A DNA stretch of 64,000 nucleotides from assembly GCF_000768315.1 (NCBI RefSeq), contig NZ_AQQX01000001.1:1-64000 (forward strand), written 5' to 3'. The notes below the pieces were generated by a model that did no database searches, was not told the origin of the DNA, and worked only from the letters and a program-made list of their open reading frames with translations. Of the stretch, positions 26,562 through 38,260 are shown in pieces. The first letter of the stretch is position 1. Each line of letters begins with the position of its first letter. Position numbers and translations under genes: made by a program. Origin of the DNA: Pseudooceanicola atlanticus. GTDB taxonomy: Bacteria > Pseudomonadota > Alphaproteobacteria > Rhodobacterales > Rhodobacteraceae.

Positions 26562-27347
26562 TCATTCCACCGCCGTGATCGCGTAAAGCGTGCGATACTC
26601 TTCGCCCGGCCCGGCGTAATAGATCTGGTTCATGCCAAGATCGAGAATGAGCCGCATGTCACGGCTTGCGTCATGAAGAAACACCCGGTCCTCCGTGGCG
26701 CTGGTTTCCATGAAGGTGAATTCGCCGCCATTCTCGCCCTGTTCGTGCCATTGGCCATCGCGCCCGCGCATGAAACGGCCTCCGTCGAAGCCGGCCAGCA
26801 TCAGCGTGTATCCGGTCGGCGCGGCGTTCGACTGGCTCTGCGCGCCTGCGACACATTCCTGCAGCGCGGTGATTGCGGCATGTGACCCGTCCAGCGGGAA
26901 CCGAAGGTTGCGGCCAGACAGCATCACGTCCAGCGAGGCGCTGTTCTTCAGCGCGTCGACATGGCCCGGATCCTCGCTCAGGTTGTCCTGGAACAGCGCC
27001 AGCCATTCCTCTCCGGTTTCGATGTTGAAGGGGACGGCCTCGGTTTCCTCGGCGGCGGAGGGATCGAAGCCGAACCAGAACCGCAGCCCGTAATGGGCCA
27101 TATCGAAGGCCTGCAACCCGGGCCAGTTCACGCTGGCATCCATGAAATTGTCTGCATTCCACGCGATCATCAGCTTTTCGCTATTGGGCTGCGTCAGCGT
27201 CGCGCGGCAGAAAAAGCCGGGGCGGCTGGTGATTTCCCAATTCTGGATGGTGTCGTAATAAACGGTGGTCTGGGCCTTGGCGGGCAACGTCGTGGCCAAC
27301 GGAGCCAGCAGGCTGGCCACAAGGGCCAGGGCTTTTGTGGTGCGCAT
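26562..27347 (-). CDS. secreted protein of unknown function
   Basis: 261 residues. A clear signal peptide (MRTTKALALVASLLAPLATTLPAKA) precedes a mature part with no motif I recognise. The start of the mature chain (TTVYYDTIQNWEIT, then GFFCRATL) and two cysteines suggest a periplasmic or invasion-associated-type fold, but this is not a family assignment. The ATG at 27347 is preferred because it starts the signal peptide; no good SD is visible. It is inserted antiparallel between dnaA and dnaN, which are often adjacent in bacteria. Confidence 0.7.
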   Translation of the reverse strand: MRTTKALALVASLLAPLATTLPAKAQTTVYYDTIQNWEITSRPGFFCRATLTQPNSEKLMIAWNADNFMDASVNWPGLQAFDMAHYGLRFWFGFDPSAAEETEAVPFNIETGEEWLALFQDNLSEDPGHVDALKNSASLDVMLSGRNLRFPLDGSHAAITALQECVAGAQSQSNAAPTGYTLMLAGFDGGRFMRGRDGQWHEQGENGGEFTFMETSATEDRVFLHDASRDMRLILDLGMNQIYYAGPGEEYRTLYAITAVE

Positions 27348-27640
27348 AATAAGGTGTCTCTTTTGCGTATCGGAACGCGTGGTTTTTGTGATTGGCGCCA
27401 CGTTGGCTGAAAAATATGGCGGGTGGCGCTGGATAAAGACGTGAGCCCGCGCTGCTGCCAATGTCAACGTGACAGGCCTCAGGTGACTGAATTCGTCACC
27501 CAAGAGCCTGGCATTTTGCGTTTCGCGCAGCGGTCTACCTTGACCTGCCCCTAACTAAAAAGGAAAAAGCAACAAAACCGTTGTGCTACGGGTGGAAACC
27601 GGTAGGTTTCCGGTCCCGGCATCTGACAGGAGTGAGGGTC

Positions 27641-28759
27641 ATGAAATTCAGCATCGAACGTGCGGCGCTGCTAAAGGCCGTGTCCCAGGCCCAGTCGGTT
27701 GTCGAGCGGCGGAACACCATTCCGATCCTCGCCAACGTCCTGATCGAGGCCGAGGGCAACCAGGTCCAGTTCCGCGCCACAGACCTTGATATCGAGGTCG
27801 TCGACAAGGCCGACGCCATGGTCGAACGCGCCGGTGCAACTACCGTCAGCGCCGTGACACTGCATGAAATCGTCCGCAAGCTGCCCGATGGTGCGCAGGT
27901 GACCCTGTCCGAGGATGGCACCGCGGGTCGCCTGACCGTCGCGGCGGGCCGGTCGAACTTCAACCTGGCGACGCTGCCGAAAGAAGATTTCCCGGTCATG
28001 GCCTCGTCGGAATATGCGTCGAACTTCTCGGCCCCCGCGCCGGTTCTGCGCCGCCTGTTCGACAAGTCCAAATTCGCCATTTCGACCGAAGAGACGCGCT
28101 ACTATCTGAACGGCGTCTACATGCACATCTCCGAATCCGATGGCGCCCGCGTGCTGCGCTGCGTGGCTACCGACGGTCACCGCCTGGCGCGGATCGACGC
28201 GGACCTGCCCAGCGGCGCGGAAGACATGCCCGGCGTGATCGTGCCCCGCAAGACCGTGGGCGAATTGCGCAAGCTGCTGGATGATGACGAGCTGCAGGTC
28301 GCGGTGTCGGTGTCGGAAACCAAGGTGCGCTTTGCCACGCCGGATATCACCCTGACCTCGAAGGTGATCGACGGGACCTTCCCGGATTACACCCGCGTGA
28401 TCCCTCAGGGGAACACCAAGAAGATGGAAGTCGATGCCAGCGATTTCGCCCGGGCGGTCGACCGTGTCGCGACGGTGTCGTCGGAACGGTCCCGCGCGGT
28501 CAAGCTGGCGCTGGACGAGGATCGGCTGATCCTGTCGGTCAACGCGCCCGACAGCGGTGCCGCGGAGGAAGAGCTGGCCGTGGCCTATGGCGACGAGCGG
28601 CTGGAGATCGGGTTCAACGCGAAATACCTGCTGGAGATCGCCTCCCAGGTGGATCGGGAGAACGCTGTCTTCCTGTTCAACTCCTCGGGCGACCCGACCC
28701 TGATGCGCGAAGGCAACGACACGTCGGCGGTCTACGTCGTCATGCCGATGCGCGTGTGA
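27641..28759 (+). CDS. dnaN: DNA polymerase III subunit beta (sliding clamp)
   Basis: 372 residues, normal length. It starts MKFSIERAALLKAVSQAQ and includes RRNTIPILANVLIEA and the C-terminal hydrophobic-pocket end of the clamp (AVYVVMPMRV). The homodimer encircles DNA and tethers polymerase III. AGGAGTGAGG precedes the ATG at 27641; the longer upstream frame is not used. It is followed by recF after 76 bases. Confidence 0.97.
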   Translation: MKFSIERAALLKAVSQAQSVVERRNTIPILANVLIEAEGNQVQFRATDLDIEVVDKADAMVERAGATTVSAVTLHEIVRKLPDGAQVTLSEDGTAGRLTVAAGRSNFNLATLPKEDFPVMASSEYASNFSAPAPVLRRLFDKSKFAISTEETRYYLNGVYMHISESDGARVLRCVATDGHRLARIDADLPSGAEDMPGVIVPRKTVGELRKLLDDDELQVAVSVSETKVRFATPDITLTSKVIDGTFPDYTRVIPQGNTKKMEVDASDFARAVDRVATVSSERSRAVKLALDEDRLILSVNAPDSGAAEEELAVAYGDERLEIGFNAKYLLEIASQVDRENAVFLFNSSGDPTLMREGNDTSAVYVVMPMRV

Positions 28760-28835
28760 TCCCCGACGGAGGAGGCCGCTGGCGCGGCCTTGCCTTCGGC
28801 GAGAGTATTTCTGGCAAGATGAAGCAGGGGGGTGC

Positions 28836-29948
28836 ATGGGACGGCTTTGTCTGACCCGGCTGACCCTGTCGCACTTCCGTTCCTACCGGCGGGCGGAGCT
28901 TGAGATCGACGGCAGGCCGCTTGCGATCCATGGGCCCAACGGTGCCGGAAAGACCGCGCTGCTGGAAGCCGTGTCGATGTTTTCGCCCGGTCGCGGGCTG
29001 CGCCGGGCCGGGGCCGAGGATCTGATCCGGCGGCCCGAGGCGATCGGCTGGAAATTGTCCGGTGTCATGCAATCACTGCACCAGGTGCACGAGGTTGAAA
29101 CCAGCGCGGAGCCGGGCCAGTCCCGCAATGTGCGCATCGATGGCAAGACAGCCCCGCAATCGGGGCTGGGGCGCATCGCACGGGTGCTGTGGCTGGTGCC
29201 GAGCATGGACAGGCTGTGGATCGAGGGCGCGGAGGGGCGGCGGCGGTTCCTGGACCGCATGACGCTGAGTTTTCTGCCCGGTCACGCCGAAGCCTCTTTG
29301 GCCTATGAGAAATCCATGCGGGAGCGGAACCGGCTACTGAAGGACATGGTGCGCGACGCGCATTGGTACACGGCCGTCGAGGCGCAGATGGCCGAATCCG
29401 GCGCCCGTATCACCGCCAACCGGGAAGAGGCCCTGCGTCTGCTGTCAGAGGCGACGGTCGGTGCCGCCACGGCCTTTCCCGCGCCGGACCTGGCCATGAG
29501 CCATGCCGATGGCGACCTGCCCCCCACGGAAGAGGCCATGCGCCAGGCGCTGGCCGAGAACCGTCGCCGCGACCTGGCCGCCGGGCGGACGCTGATCGGG
29601 CCGCACCGCGTCGACCTGGAGGCGCATTGGGCCGCCAAGGGGATCGCCGCCCGCGATGCATCGACCGGTGAGCAGAAGGCGCTGCTGATTTCGCTGATCC
29701 TCGCCAATGCGCGGGCGCTGGCAGAGGATTTCGGCGCGCCCCCGATCCTTCTGCTGGACGAGGTGGCAGCGCATCTTGACGCCGGTCGCCGTGCCGCGCT
29801 CTATGACGAAGTTTGCGCCCTGGGGGCGCAGGCCTGGATGACGGGAACAGGTCTCGATCTGTTCGAGGAGCTTGGCGACAGGGCGCAATTCCTGTCTGTC
29901 ACCGAAACCGACGGCACCAGTCGCATAGAGACGGAAGGACCGGCATGA
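28836..29948 (+). CDS. recF: DNA replication and repair protein RecF
   Basis: 370 residues. It starts with the SMC-like LTLSHFRSYRRAEL and has Walker A GPNGAGKTALLEAVS near residue 32, the signature STGEQKALLISLI near 275 and Walker B ILLLDEVAAHLD near 302. RecF helps load RecA at gapped DNA. Its stop overlaps the next gene by four bases (ATGA), making recF, the VOC protein and the LysE exporter one transcription unit. Confidence 0.96.
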   Translation: MGRLCLTRLTLSHFRSYRRAELEIDGRPLAIHGPNGAGKTALLEAVSMFSPGRGLRRAGAEDLIRRPEAIGWKLSGVMQSLHQVHEVETSAEPGQSRNVRIDGKTAPQSGLGRIARVLWLVPSMDRLWIEGAEGRRRFLDRMTLSFLPGHAEASLAYEKSMRERNRLLKDMVRDAHWYTAVEAQMAESGARITANREEALRLLSEATVGAATAFPAPDLAMSHADGDLPPTEEAMRQALAENRRRDLAAGRTLIGPHRVDLEAHWAAKGIAARDASTGEQKALLISLILANARALAEDFGAPPILLLDEVAAHLDAGRRAALYDEVCALGAQAWMTGTGLDLFEELGDRAQFLSVTETDGTSRIETEGPA

Positions 29949-30376
29949 CACCGCAGCGCGTGAACCTGATTACCCTCGGCGTGTCCGATCTGGACCGGGC
30001 CCGAGCCTTCTATGCGGACCTGGGCTGGACGCCGGTGGATGAACAGCCGGGCGTCGTCTTCTACCGGATGCATGGCATGGCGCTGGGCCTGTTCGGGCTC
30101 GACCCGCTGGCCAAGGATCAGGGCCGTCCCGGCGCGACGCTTGGCACGGGGGCGATGACCCTGGCGCAGAACTTTCCGGATCGCGAGGGCGTCGACGCTG
30201 CCTATGCCGCCGCGCTGGCCGCGGGGGCCACGGCCCTCAAGAGCCCCGAGGAGGTGTTCTGGGGCGGCTATTCCGGCTATTACGCCGATCCCGATGGGCA
30301 TGTCTGGGAACTGGCCCACAACCCCTTCTGGACCGTGAACGACGACGGCACATTGACCATACCGGATCCCGCATGA
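29945..30376 (+). CDS. VOC (glyoxalase/bleomycin resistance/dioxygenase) superfamily protein
   Basis: 143 residues with the paired beta-alpha-beta-beta-beta layout. The N-terminal half has LGVSDLDRARAFYADLGW and the C-terminal half has GYSGYYADPDGHVWELAHNPFW, including the usual late Glu metal ligand. It resembles small uncharacterised VOC proteins rather than glyoxalase I. It overlaps recF upstream and the LysE gene downstream by four bases each, so translational coupling is likely. Function unknown. Confidence 0.85.
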   Translation: MTPQRVNLITLGVSDLDRARAFYADLGWTPVDEQPGVVFYRMHGMALGLFGLDPLAKDQGRPGATLGTGAMTLAQNFPDREGVDAAYAAALAAGATALKSPEEVFWGGYSGYYADPDGHVWELAHNPFWTVNDDGTLTIPDPA

Positions 30377-30993
30377 CCCTTTCCGCAACCGAACTGGCGC
30401 TTTACGCCGGGGCGCTTTTCATCCTGTTCCTGACGCCGGGGCCTGTCTGGCTGGCCCTGACCGCCCGCGCGCTGTCGGGCGGGTTCCATTCCGCCTGGCC
30501 GCTGGCCCTTGGCGTTGTGATCGGCGATGCGCTCTGGCCGCTTCTGGCGATCCTCGGGGTGACCTGGATCGTTGGCCAGATGGAGGAGTTCCTGACCATC
30601 CTGCGCTATGTCGGTGCGGGGATGTTCGTGACGATGGGTGTGCTGCTGATCCGCAATGCGGACAAGACCATCGCCGGGGACAGTCGCCTGACGCGGCCCG
30701 GCATGTGGGCCGGGTTCATCGCGGGCCTTGTGGTGATCCTGGGCAACCCCAAGGCGATCCTGTTCTACATGGGCGTCCTGCCCGGCTTCTTCGATCTGAC
30801 GCAGGTGACCTGGGTCGATATCGCCGCGATCATGGCGACCTCGATGCTGGTCCCGTTCATCGGCAACCTGATCTTCGCGGCCTTCGTGGACCGCATCCGC
30901 CGGTTCCTGGCCTCGGGCGAGGCGATCCGCCGGACCAACCTGATCGCGGGCGGATTGATGATCCTGGTCGGGGTGTTGATCGCGGTTCTCTAG
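30373..30993 (+). CDS. LysE family amino-acid/metabolite exporter
   Basis: 206 residues with about six membrane segments. The family signature is the early LFLTPGPVWLALTARALSGG, followed by ALGVVIGDALWPLLA and NPKAILFYMGVLPGFF. These inner-membrane exporters release amino acids or related solutes; the substrate is unknown. It overlaps the VOC gene by four bases. Confidence 0.9.
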   Translation: MTLSATELALYAGALFILFLTPGPVWLALTARALSGGFHSAWPLALGVVIGDALWPLLAILGVTWIVGQMEEFLTILRYVGAGMFVTMGVLLIRNADKTIAGDSRLTRPGMWAGFIAGLVVILGNPKAILFYMGVLPGFFDLTQVTWVDIAAIMATSMLVPFIGNLIFAAFVDRIRRFLASGEAIRRTNLIAGGLMILVGVLIAVL

Positions 30994-31087
30994 CACCCGC
31001 CGGGCGCCCGGATCCGCACCGTCAAAACCTGCGCATTTTTCCGCTTTCACCGCCCCGGTGCGGACCACCAAATATTGTGTCACGGGC

Positions 31088-33563
<2,476 letters not shown>

Positions 33564-33621
33564 TTGCGTGTAGGATCGCGCAGTTGTTGTCCGATCCTGA
33601 TTTTCAGTTCTGACACAAAGG

Positions 33622-33649
33622 CGGCCGCGTTATGCGGCCGTCTGCTTTT
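33622..33649. terminator. hairpin terminator between gyrB and cysG
   Basis: A 7-bp GC stem CGGCCGC / GCGGCCG with loop GTTAT, followed by TCTGCTTTT on the plus side. It overlaps the last codons of the convergent cysG gene. Confidence 0.65.
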
Positions 33650-35015
33650 CCAGGGAAGCGCTGACCGCCAGCGATTTCGGGTAGCGGACCATCAGCAAAG
33701 CCGGGCTGCGGATGCCGTGGGTCGTGACGGTCTCGGCCATGTGGCCCAGCGTGGTTTCGACATGGGATTGCCGGTCGGTGCAGACCGACGCGACGATGTC
33801 CACCGGACAGGCCGCGGGGGCCCCGGCGGCGATCAGGTCGGCCTGGACCTGCGCGGCCTTCTCTACCGCCATGTAGAACGCGATCGAGGTGCCGGGTCGG
33901 GCCAGCAAGGCATGGTCGGGCTCGGCATCGCCGGGGCGGCAGGTGCCTGTGGTGATGACGAAGGTATCGGTCTCGCCCCGTTCGGTCAGGGGGCGGCCGA
34001 GGGTTGCGGCGGCGGCGGAGGCGGCGGTGATGCCCGGCACGATCTCGATCTCGATCCCGGCGGTTTGGGCGGCGGCGATCTCTTCGCTGGCGCGGCCGAA
34101 AACCGACGGATCCCCGGATTTCAGGCGGACGACGCGCTTGCCCTGCAAGGCTTCGGCGACGATCAGGCGGTCGATCTTGTCCTGCGGCCAAGCACAGGCG
34201 CCGACCTCTTTCCCGACATAGACGCGGTCCGCATCGCGGCGGGCAAGCTCAAGCACCTCGGGGTCGACCAGCCGGTCGTAGAAGATCACGTCAGCCTGTT
34301 GCAGCCGTTTGACGGCGCGTATGGTCAGCAGGTCCCGTGCCCCGGGGCCAGCCCCGACCAGCGCGATATGTCCTTTGCTTTCAGGGGAATGGCCGTCGGC
34401 AATCGCGGCCTTGAGCAGACGCGCGGCCTCGCGTTCGCGACCGTCGAGATGGGCGCGATACGCCTCGCCGCTGAACGCCCATTCCCAGAACCCGCGACGC
34501 GCGGCGTGGGGAATGGCCTGGGCGACGGCGCCGCGCAGGCGACCGGCCAGGGCGACGAAGGACCCCAGTCGCGGGGCAAGCATGGTTTCGATCTCGGTCT
34601 TGATGGCGCGACCCAGAACGGGGGCGGCGCCTTCGGTTCCGATGGCCACGACAACCGGGTCACGGTCAACGATGGAAGGGGTGAAGGCGTCGCACAATTC
34701 GGGGCGGTCGATGACGTTGACCACGGCCCCGGCGGCGCGGGCGACCCCGGCAAGGTCGAGGTCCAGATCGTCGTCACCGGTGCCGATGAACACCAGGGCG
34801 GCATCCCTAAAGGTTTCATCTTGAAGGGAAATATGGTGATCGGCGCGACCGGACGCGACGAGGGCGGAAAGCTCCGGATCGAGGTGGTCGGCGAGGATGG
34901 TGATCCGGGCCTCGGTCTTGAGGATCAGGCGGGCCTTGCGCGCGACCTCTTCCCCGCCGCCGCACAGCACGACACGGCGCCCATCCATCCGGAGGAACAT
35001 CGGAAAGTTCTTCAT
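33630..35015 (-). CDS. cysG: siroheme synthase CysG (methyltransferase plus dehydrogenase/ferrochelatase)
   Basis: 461 residues, the length of the fused enzyme. Residues 1-200 are the precorrin-2 dehydrogenase/ferrochelatase half (FPMFLRMDGRRVVLCGGGEEVARKA). From about 215 comes the uroporphyrinogen-III C-methyltransferase half (HIALVGAGPGARDLLTIRAV, RLKSGDPSVFGRASEE, VPGITAASAAAA, YMAVEKA). It makes siroheme for sulfite and nitrite reductases. It is convergent with gyrB. None of the cysI/cysH genes often next to it are present here. Confidence 0.95.
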   Translation of the reverse strand: MKNFPMFLRMDGRRVVLCGGGEEVARKARLILKTEARITILADHLDPELSALVASGRADHHISLQDETFRDAALVFIGTGDDDLDLDLAGVARAAGAVVNVIDRPELCDAFTPSIVDRDPVVVAIGTEGAAPVLGRAIKTEIETMLAPRLGSFVALAGRLRGAVAQAIPHAARRGFWEWAFSGEAYRAHLDGREREAARLLKAAIADGHSPESKGHIALVGAGPGARDLLTIRAVKRLQQADVIFYDRLVDPEVLELARRDADRVYVGKEVGACAWPQDKIDRLIVAEALQGKRVVRLKSGDPSVFGRASEEIAAAQTAGIEIEIVPGITAASAAAATLGRPLTERGETDTFVITTGTCRPGDAEPDHALLARPGTSIAFYMAVEKAAQVQADLIAAGAPAACPVDIVASVCTDRQSHVETTLGHMAETVTTHGIRSPALLMVRYPKSLAVSASLEKQTAA

Positions 35016-35256
35016 AACCCTACTCCTTCAAACGCAAAAAAGGCCGCCGACATCAGCGCGACGCGTGTCACGCAACAGTCGAGCAGCCTTGCTCATTAGC
35101 CCATATTCGGGAATCAGCGACGCCGTTGTCGCTGGTCCAACCTGTAGGAGACCGATGGCCACCGCGCAAGGAAAGTGTTCGGGAAGGCGGGCCATCGGCG
35201 AGCAAACGGGTGCGCCGCGATCAAAATTTCGGCAGCCTGAAACCGGCAAAACCCGC

Positions 35257-35300
35257 ATCGGTATCACGTCGGTATAACGTCGGTATTGCGTCGGTGCGCT
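35257..35300 (+). repeat. four tandem 11-bp repeats, copy 1 of a dispersed array
   Basis: Four units with period exactly 11: ATCGGTATCAC, GTCGGTATAAC, GTCGGTATTGC, GTCGGTGCGCT. The last unit pairs with a downstream ACCGAC to form a 7-bp hairpin (35289-35309). A related array lies at 60212-60255. Confidence 0.85.
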
Positions 35301-35322
35301 GGACCGACGTGAGATAAATTCT

Positions 35323-35355
35323 GCACAGCGGTATTGTATATTGCCATTTTGAAAC
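35323..35355 (+). promoter_or_regulatory. 33-bp shared element upstream of acyl-CoA dehydrogenase (putative IclR site)
   Basis: Starts GCACAGCGGTATTGTA and ends CATTTTGAAAC. It aligns without gaps to 38228-38260 at 26 of 33 positions. It lies 76 bases before the acyl-CoA dehydrogenase ATG. Confidence 0.55.
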
Positions 35356-35431
35356 TTGAATGCGAGAAAACCGCATGACCGGAGGGCGGGCGCAAAGCCT
35401 CCTTCGGACCGTCACGAGGAGGAGAACCAGC

Positions 35432-36598
35432 ATGGCGATGGACGACGACAGTTTCGAACAGGTTCTGGACACGGTATCCCGGTTCGCCCGTGATCGGCTG
35501 ATCCCGGCGGAAACCAAGGTCGAGGAGCTGGACGACATCCCCGAGGACATCGTGCAGGACATGCGCGATCTGGGCCTGTTCGGCCTGTCCATTCCCGAAA
35601 GCTTTGGCGGGCTGGAACTGACCACGCTTCAGGAAAGCCAGGTGGTCGAGGCGCTGTGCTATGCCTCCATGTCGTTCCGGTCGCTGGTCGGCACCAATGT
35701 CGGCATCGGCGCCCAGGGCATCGTGATGGAGGGGACCGACGCGCAGAAGGAGCAATACCTGCCCGGCCTCGCCTCCGGCGAGCTGATCGCGTCCTTTGCG
35801 CTGACCGAACCGGATAACGGGTCGGATGCCTCGCATATCCGGACCTCGGCCCGGAAGGATGGCAGCGATTACGTCATCAACGGCACCAAGCGCTACATCA
35901 CCAACGCGGTGCGGGCAAACGTCTTTACCCTGTTCGCGCGGACCAACCCGGACGATCCGGGGGCGGGGGGCGTGTCGGCCTTCCTGGTGCCGGCGGATAC
36001 GCCCGGCATCACCATCGCCACGCCGGATCGCAAGATGGGCCAGAAGGGGACCAAGACCTCCGACGTCATCCTCGAGGATGTGCGGATCCCCGAAGAGTTC
36101 ATCGTCGGCGGGCCGCAGAACCTGAACCGGGGTTTCCGCACCGCGATGAAAGTGCTGGACCGGGGGCGTATCCACGTGTCGTCGATGGCCGTGGGCACGG
36201 CGCAGCGGATGCTGGACGAGGCGCTTGGCTACGCGATGGAGCGCAAGCAGTTCAACGTGCCGATCTGCGAACATCAGCTGGTGCAGGGTCTGCTGGCCGA
36301 CAGCCAGGCAGAGCTGGCGGCGGGCCGGGCGCTGGTGCGGGAAACCGCGCGCAAGTACGACGCCACCGGCGCTGTCGCGCTCGAGGCGTCCTGCGCCAAG
36401 TATTTCTGTACCGAGATGGCGGGCCGTGTCGCGGACCGCGCGGTGCAGGTGCATGGCGGGGCAGGCTACATGGCCGAATACCCGATCGAGCGGCTGTATC
36501 GCGACGCCCGGTTGCTGCGGATCTATGAAGGCACCAGCCAGATCCAGCAGATCATCATCGCCCGCAACATCATCAAGGCCGCCGCGCAGCGCATGTAA
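35432..36598 (+). CDS. acyl-CoA dehydrogenase
   Basis: 388 residues. Flavin-contact motifs SFALTEPDNGSDASHIRTSA and the middle-domain YVINGTKRYITNAV are present, along with the end motif VQVHGGAGYMAEYPIERLYRDARLLRIYEGTSQIQ, whose Glu in the YEGT stretch is the usual catalytic-base position. It uses FAD and passes electrons to ETF. The ATG at 35432 follows GAGGAGGAG; the open frame to 35360 is not needed. Convergent with an acyl-CoA ligase 12 bases downstream. Confidence 0.95.
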   Translation: MAMDDDSFEQVLDTVSRFARDRLIPAETKVEELDDIPEDIVQDMRDLGLFGLSIPESFGGLELTTLQESQVVEALCYASMSFRSLVGTNVGIGAQGIVMEGTDAQKEQYLPGLASGELIASFALTEPDNGSDASHIRTSARKDGSDYVINGTKRYITNAVRANVFTLFARTNPDDPGAGGVSAFLVPADTPGITIATPDRKMGQKGTKTSDVILEDVRIPEEFIVGGPQNLNRGFRTAMKVLDRGRIHVSSMAVGTAQRMLDEALGYAMERKQFNVPICEHQLVQGLLADSQAELAAGRALVRETARKYDATGAVALEASCAKYFCTEMAGRVADRAVQVHGGAGYMAEYPIERLYRDARLLRIYEGTSQIQQIIIARNIIKAAAQRM

Positions 36599-36610
36599 GC
36601 GCCGCGCGGG

Positions 36611-38161
36611 TTACAGCCTGTCCTTCAGCAGGGCCTTCTGGATCTTTCCGGTGGGCCCGATGGGCATGGCGTCGATCACGATGATCTCGGACGGGACCTT
36701 GTAGGCGGTCAGCTGGTCACGGACGAACGCGGTCAGGGCGGCGGTGTCGATCTGGCGGCCGGGCATGGCGGTGACAAAGCCCACGACCTCTTCGTTGCCG
36801 GGTACGGGGCGGCCCAGCACCGCGGCCTCGGCCACGTCGTCATGGGATGACAGCGCGCCCTCGACATCGGCGGGGTAGACGTTGAAGCCGGAGCGAATGA
36901 TGACCTCTTTCTTGCGGCCGACGATGGCGAGCATCCCGTTGTCGAGGATCTCTCCCAGGTCGCCGGTGGCCAGCCAGCCATCTTCGGTCAGGACTTTCGC
37001 GGTTTCCTCGGGGTTGCGGTAATAGCCTTGCATGCAGAAGGGGCCGCGCGCCCAGATCTCGCCCGACTGCCCCTGGGGGACGTCCTGGCCATTATCGTCG
37101 ACGATGCGCAGTTCGACCCCCGTGCAGGGCAGGCCGACGACGTTGCTGGCGGCCTCCATCCCGATGGGGACGCGGGTAACGGGCACGAACTCCGTCGCGC
37201 CATAGCCGTTGGAGACGGTGACGCCCATCACGTCCAGCACCCGTGCCTTGAGCGCCGGATCGAGGCTGGCCCCACCCGACGCCGCAACCCGAAGCCGCGC
37301 GCCAGACATGTCGATCCCGGCGGTTTCGATATGTTCCAGCATCTTGGTGTAGAGCTGAGGCACGGCGACGACCATCGTGACCTCGCCCGCGGCGGTCCTT
37401 TCGACCAGGTCCTCTACCCGGAAACGGGGGGTGACGATCAGCCGGGCGCCGGCGGCGAAGGCCGACAGCACGTTGGAGGACAGGCCGATGGAATGGGCGA
37501 TGGGCGAAACCAGGTAGATCGCGTCGTCCTGCGTGAGTTCGCGGTTGATGCATTGCGCCTCGGCCTGGGTGAGGAGGGTCGCGTTGGACAGCATCACCCC
37601 CTTGGGCGTGCCCGTCGTGCCCGAGGTGAACATGATCAGCCCGAGGTCGTTCAGCGTATGGTCCGCCGCCGGCTCCGGGTCGGTATCGGCGGGGACGCAG
37701 GTGCGGATATCGCCGAAGCCGGGCAGGGCGATCAGCGGCGTGGCCCCGAACGTGTCAGCCAGCGTGGCGGCAGCGTTGCTGATCTGCGGATCGACCGTCG
37801 GGAAGGCGATCATCCGGGGCTGGGCGAAATCGGCGATGGCCTGGATTTCGCTGGGTTGCATCCTTGCGTTCAGGATCGAGCAGCAGGCGCCCAGGCGGTT
37901 CGCGGCGGTGACCAGCGCGATCGAGGACGTGGCGTTTTCCGCGACGATCAGGATCCGGTCGCGCGGGCGCAGACCGGCGGCTGACAGCGCGTCGGCGATT
38001 TTCTGGACCAATTGGTCCAGTGCCGCATAGGTCAGCGTCTGGTCCCCTTCCAGGATCGCCGGGCTGTCGGGCCTTGTGGCGGCCCAATGGGCGACGGTTT
38101 CGTGGAAACGGCCAAAGCGACCGGCCAGGGCCGGCTGTCCCGAACGGGGTTGCGCTGTCAT
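36611..38161 (-). CDS. acyl-CoA ligase (AMP-forming, ANL superfamily)
   Basis: 516 residues. ATP-binding P-loop MFTSGTTGTPKGVMLS, the NGYGATEFVP segment, the hinge GWLATGDLGEI followed by VGRKKEVIIRSGFNVYPADVE, and the late lysine in GPTGKIQKALLK are all present. It activates a carboxylic acid to its CoA thioester. GAGGAGGA precedes the ATG. It is divergent from the IclR regulator across a 205-bp region that holds the 33-bp element. The acid specificity (fatty, aromatic or alicyclic) is not evident. Confidence 0.93.
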   Translation of the reverse strand: MTAQPRSGQPALAGRFGRFHETVAHWAATRPDSPAILEGDQTLTYAALDQLVQKIADALSAAGLRPRDRILIVAENATSSIALVTAANRLGACCSILNARMQPSEIQAIADFAQPRMIAFPTVDPQISNAAATLADTFGATPLIALPGFGDIRTCVPADTDPEPAADHTLNDLGLIMFTSGTTGTPKGVMLSNATLLTQAEAQCINRELTQDDAIYLVSPIAHSIGLSSNVLSAFAAGARLIVTPRFRVEDLVERTAAGEVTMVVAVPQLYTKMLEHIETAGIDMSGARLRVAASGGASLDPALKARVLDVMGVTVSNGYGATEFVPVTRVPIGMEAASNVVGLPCTGVELRIVDDNGQDVPQGQSGEIWARGPFCMQGYYRNPEETAKVLTEDGWLATGDLGEILDNGMLAIVGRKKEVIIRSGFNVYPADVEGALSSHDDVAEAAVLGRPVPGNEEVVGFVTAMPGRQIDTAALTAFVRDQLTAYKVPSEIIVIDAMPIGPTGKIQKALLKDRL

Positions 38162-38227
38162 GAAGTCCTCCTCACTCCTGCCGCGAAGGTTGCGGATGGC
38201 GCGGGTAAAATCAAGCCTAGTTGTTTC

Positions 38228-38260
38228 GCACAGTGGTATTGTAGGGTTTCATTGTGAAAC
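38228..38260 (+). promoter_or_regulatory. 33-bp shared element between acyl-CoA ligase and IclR genes
   Basis: Begins GCACAGTGGTATTGTA and ends TTTCATTGTGAAAC, whose TTTCA-TTG-TGAAA is a perfect inverted repeat. It is the best-formed copy of the element seen at 35323. A weaker relative (GGTTTATCGTGAAACAT) is at 40552-40568. Confidence 0.6.

Larger units (their letters stand above)
35016..35431. other. non-coding region between cysG and an acyl-CoA dehydrogenase
   Basis: I see no convincing gene in these 416 bases. The stretch contains an array of 11-bp repeats (35257-35300), a following inverted copy of the repeat core (ACCGACGT at 35303-35310) and a 33-bp element shared with the next divergent promoter (35323-35355). 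Both neighbours start from this region in opposite directions. Confidence 0.7.
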
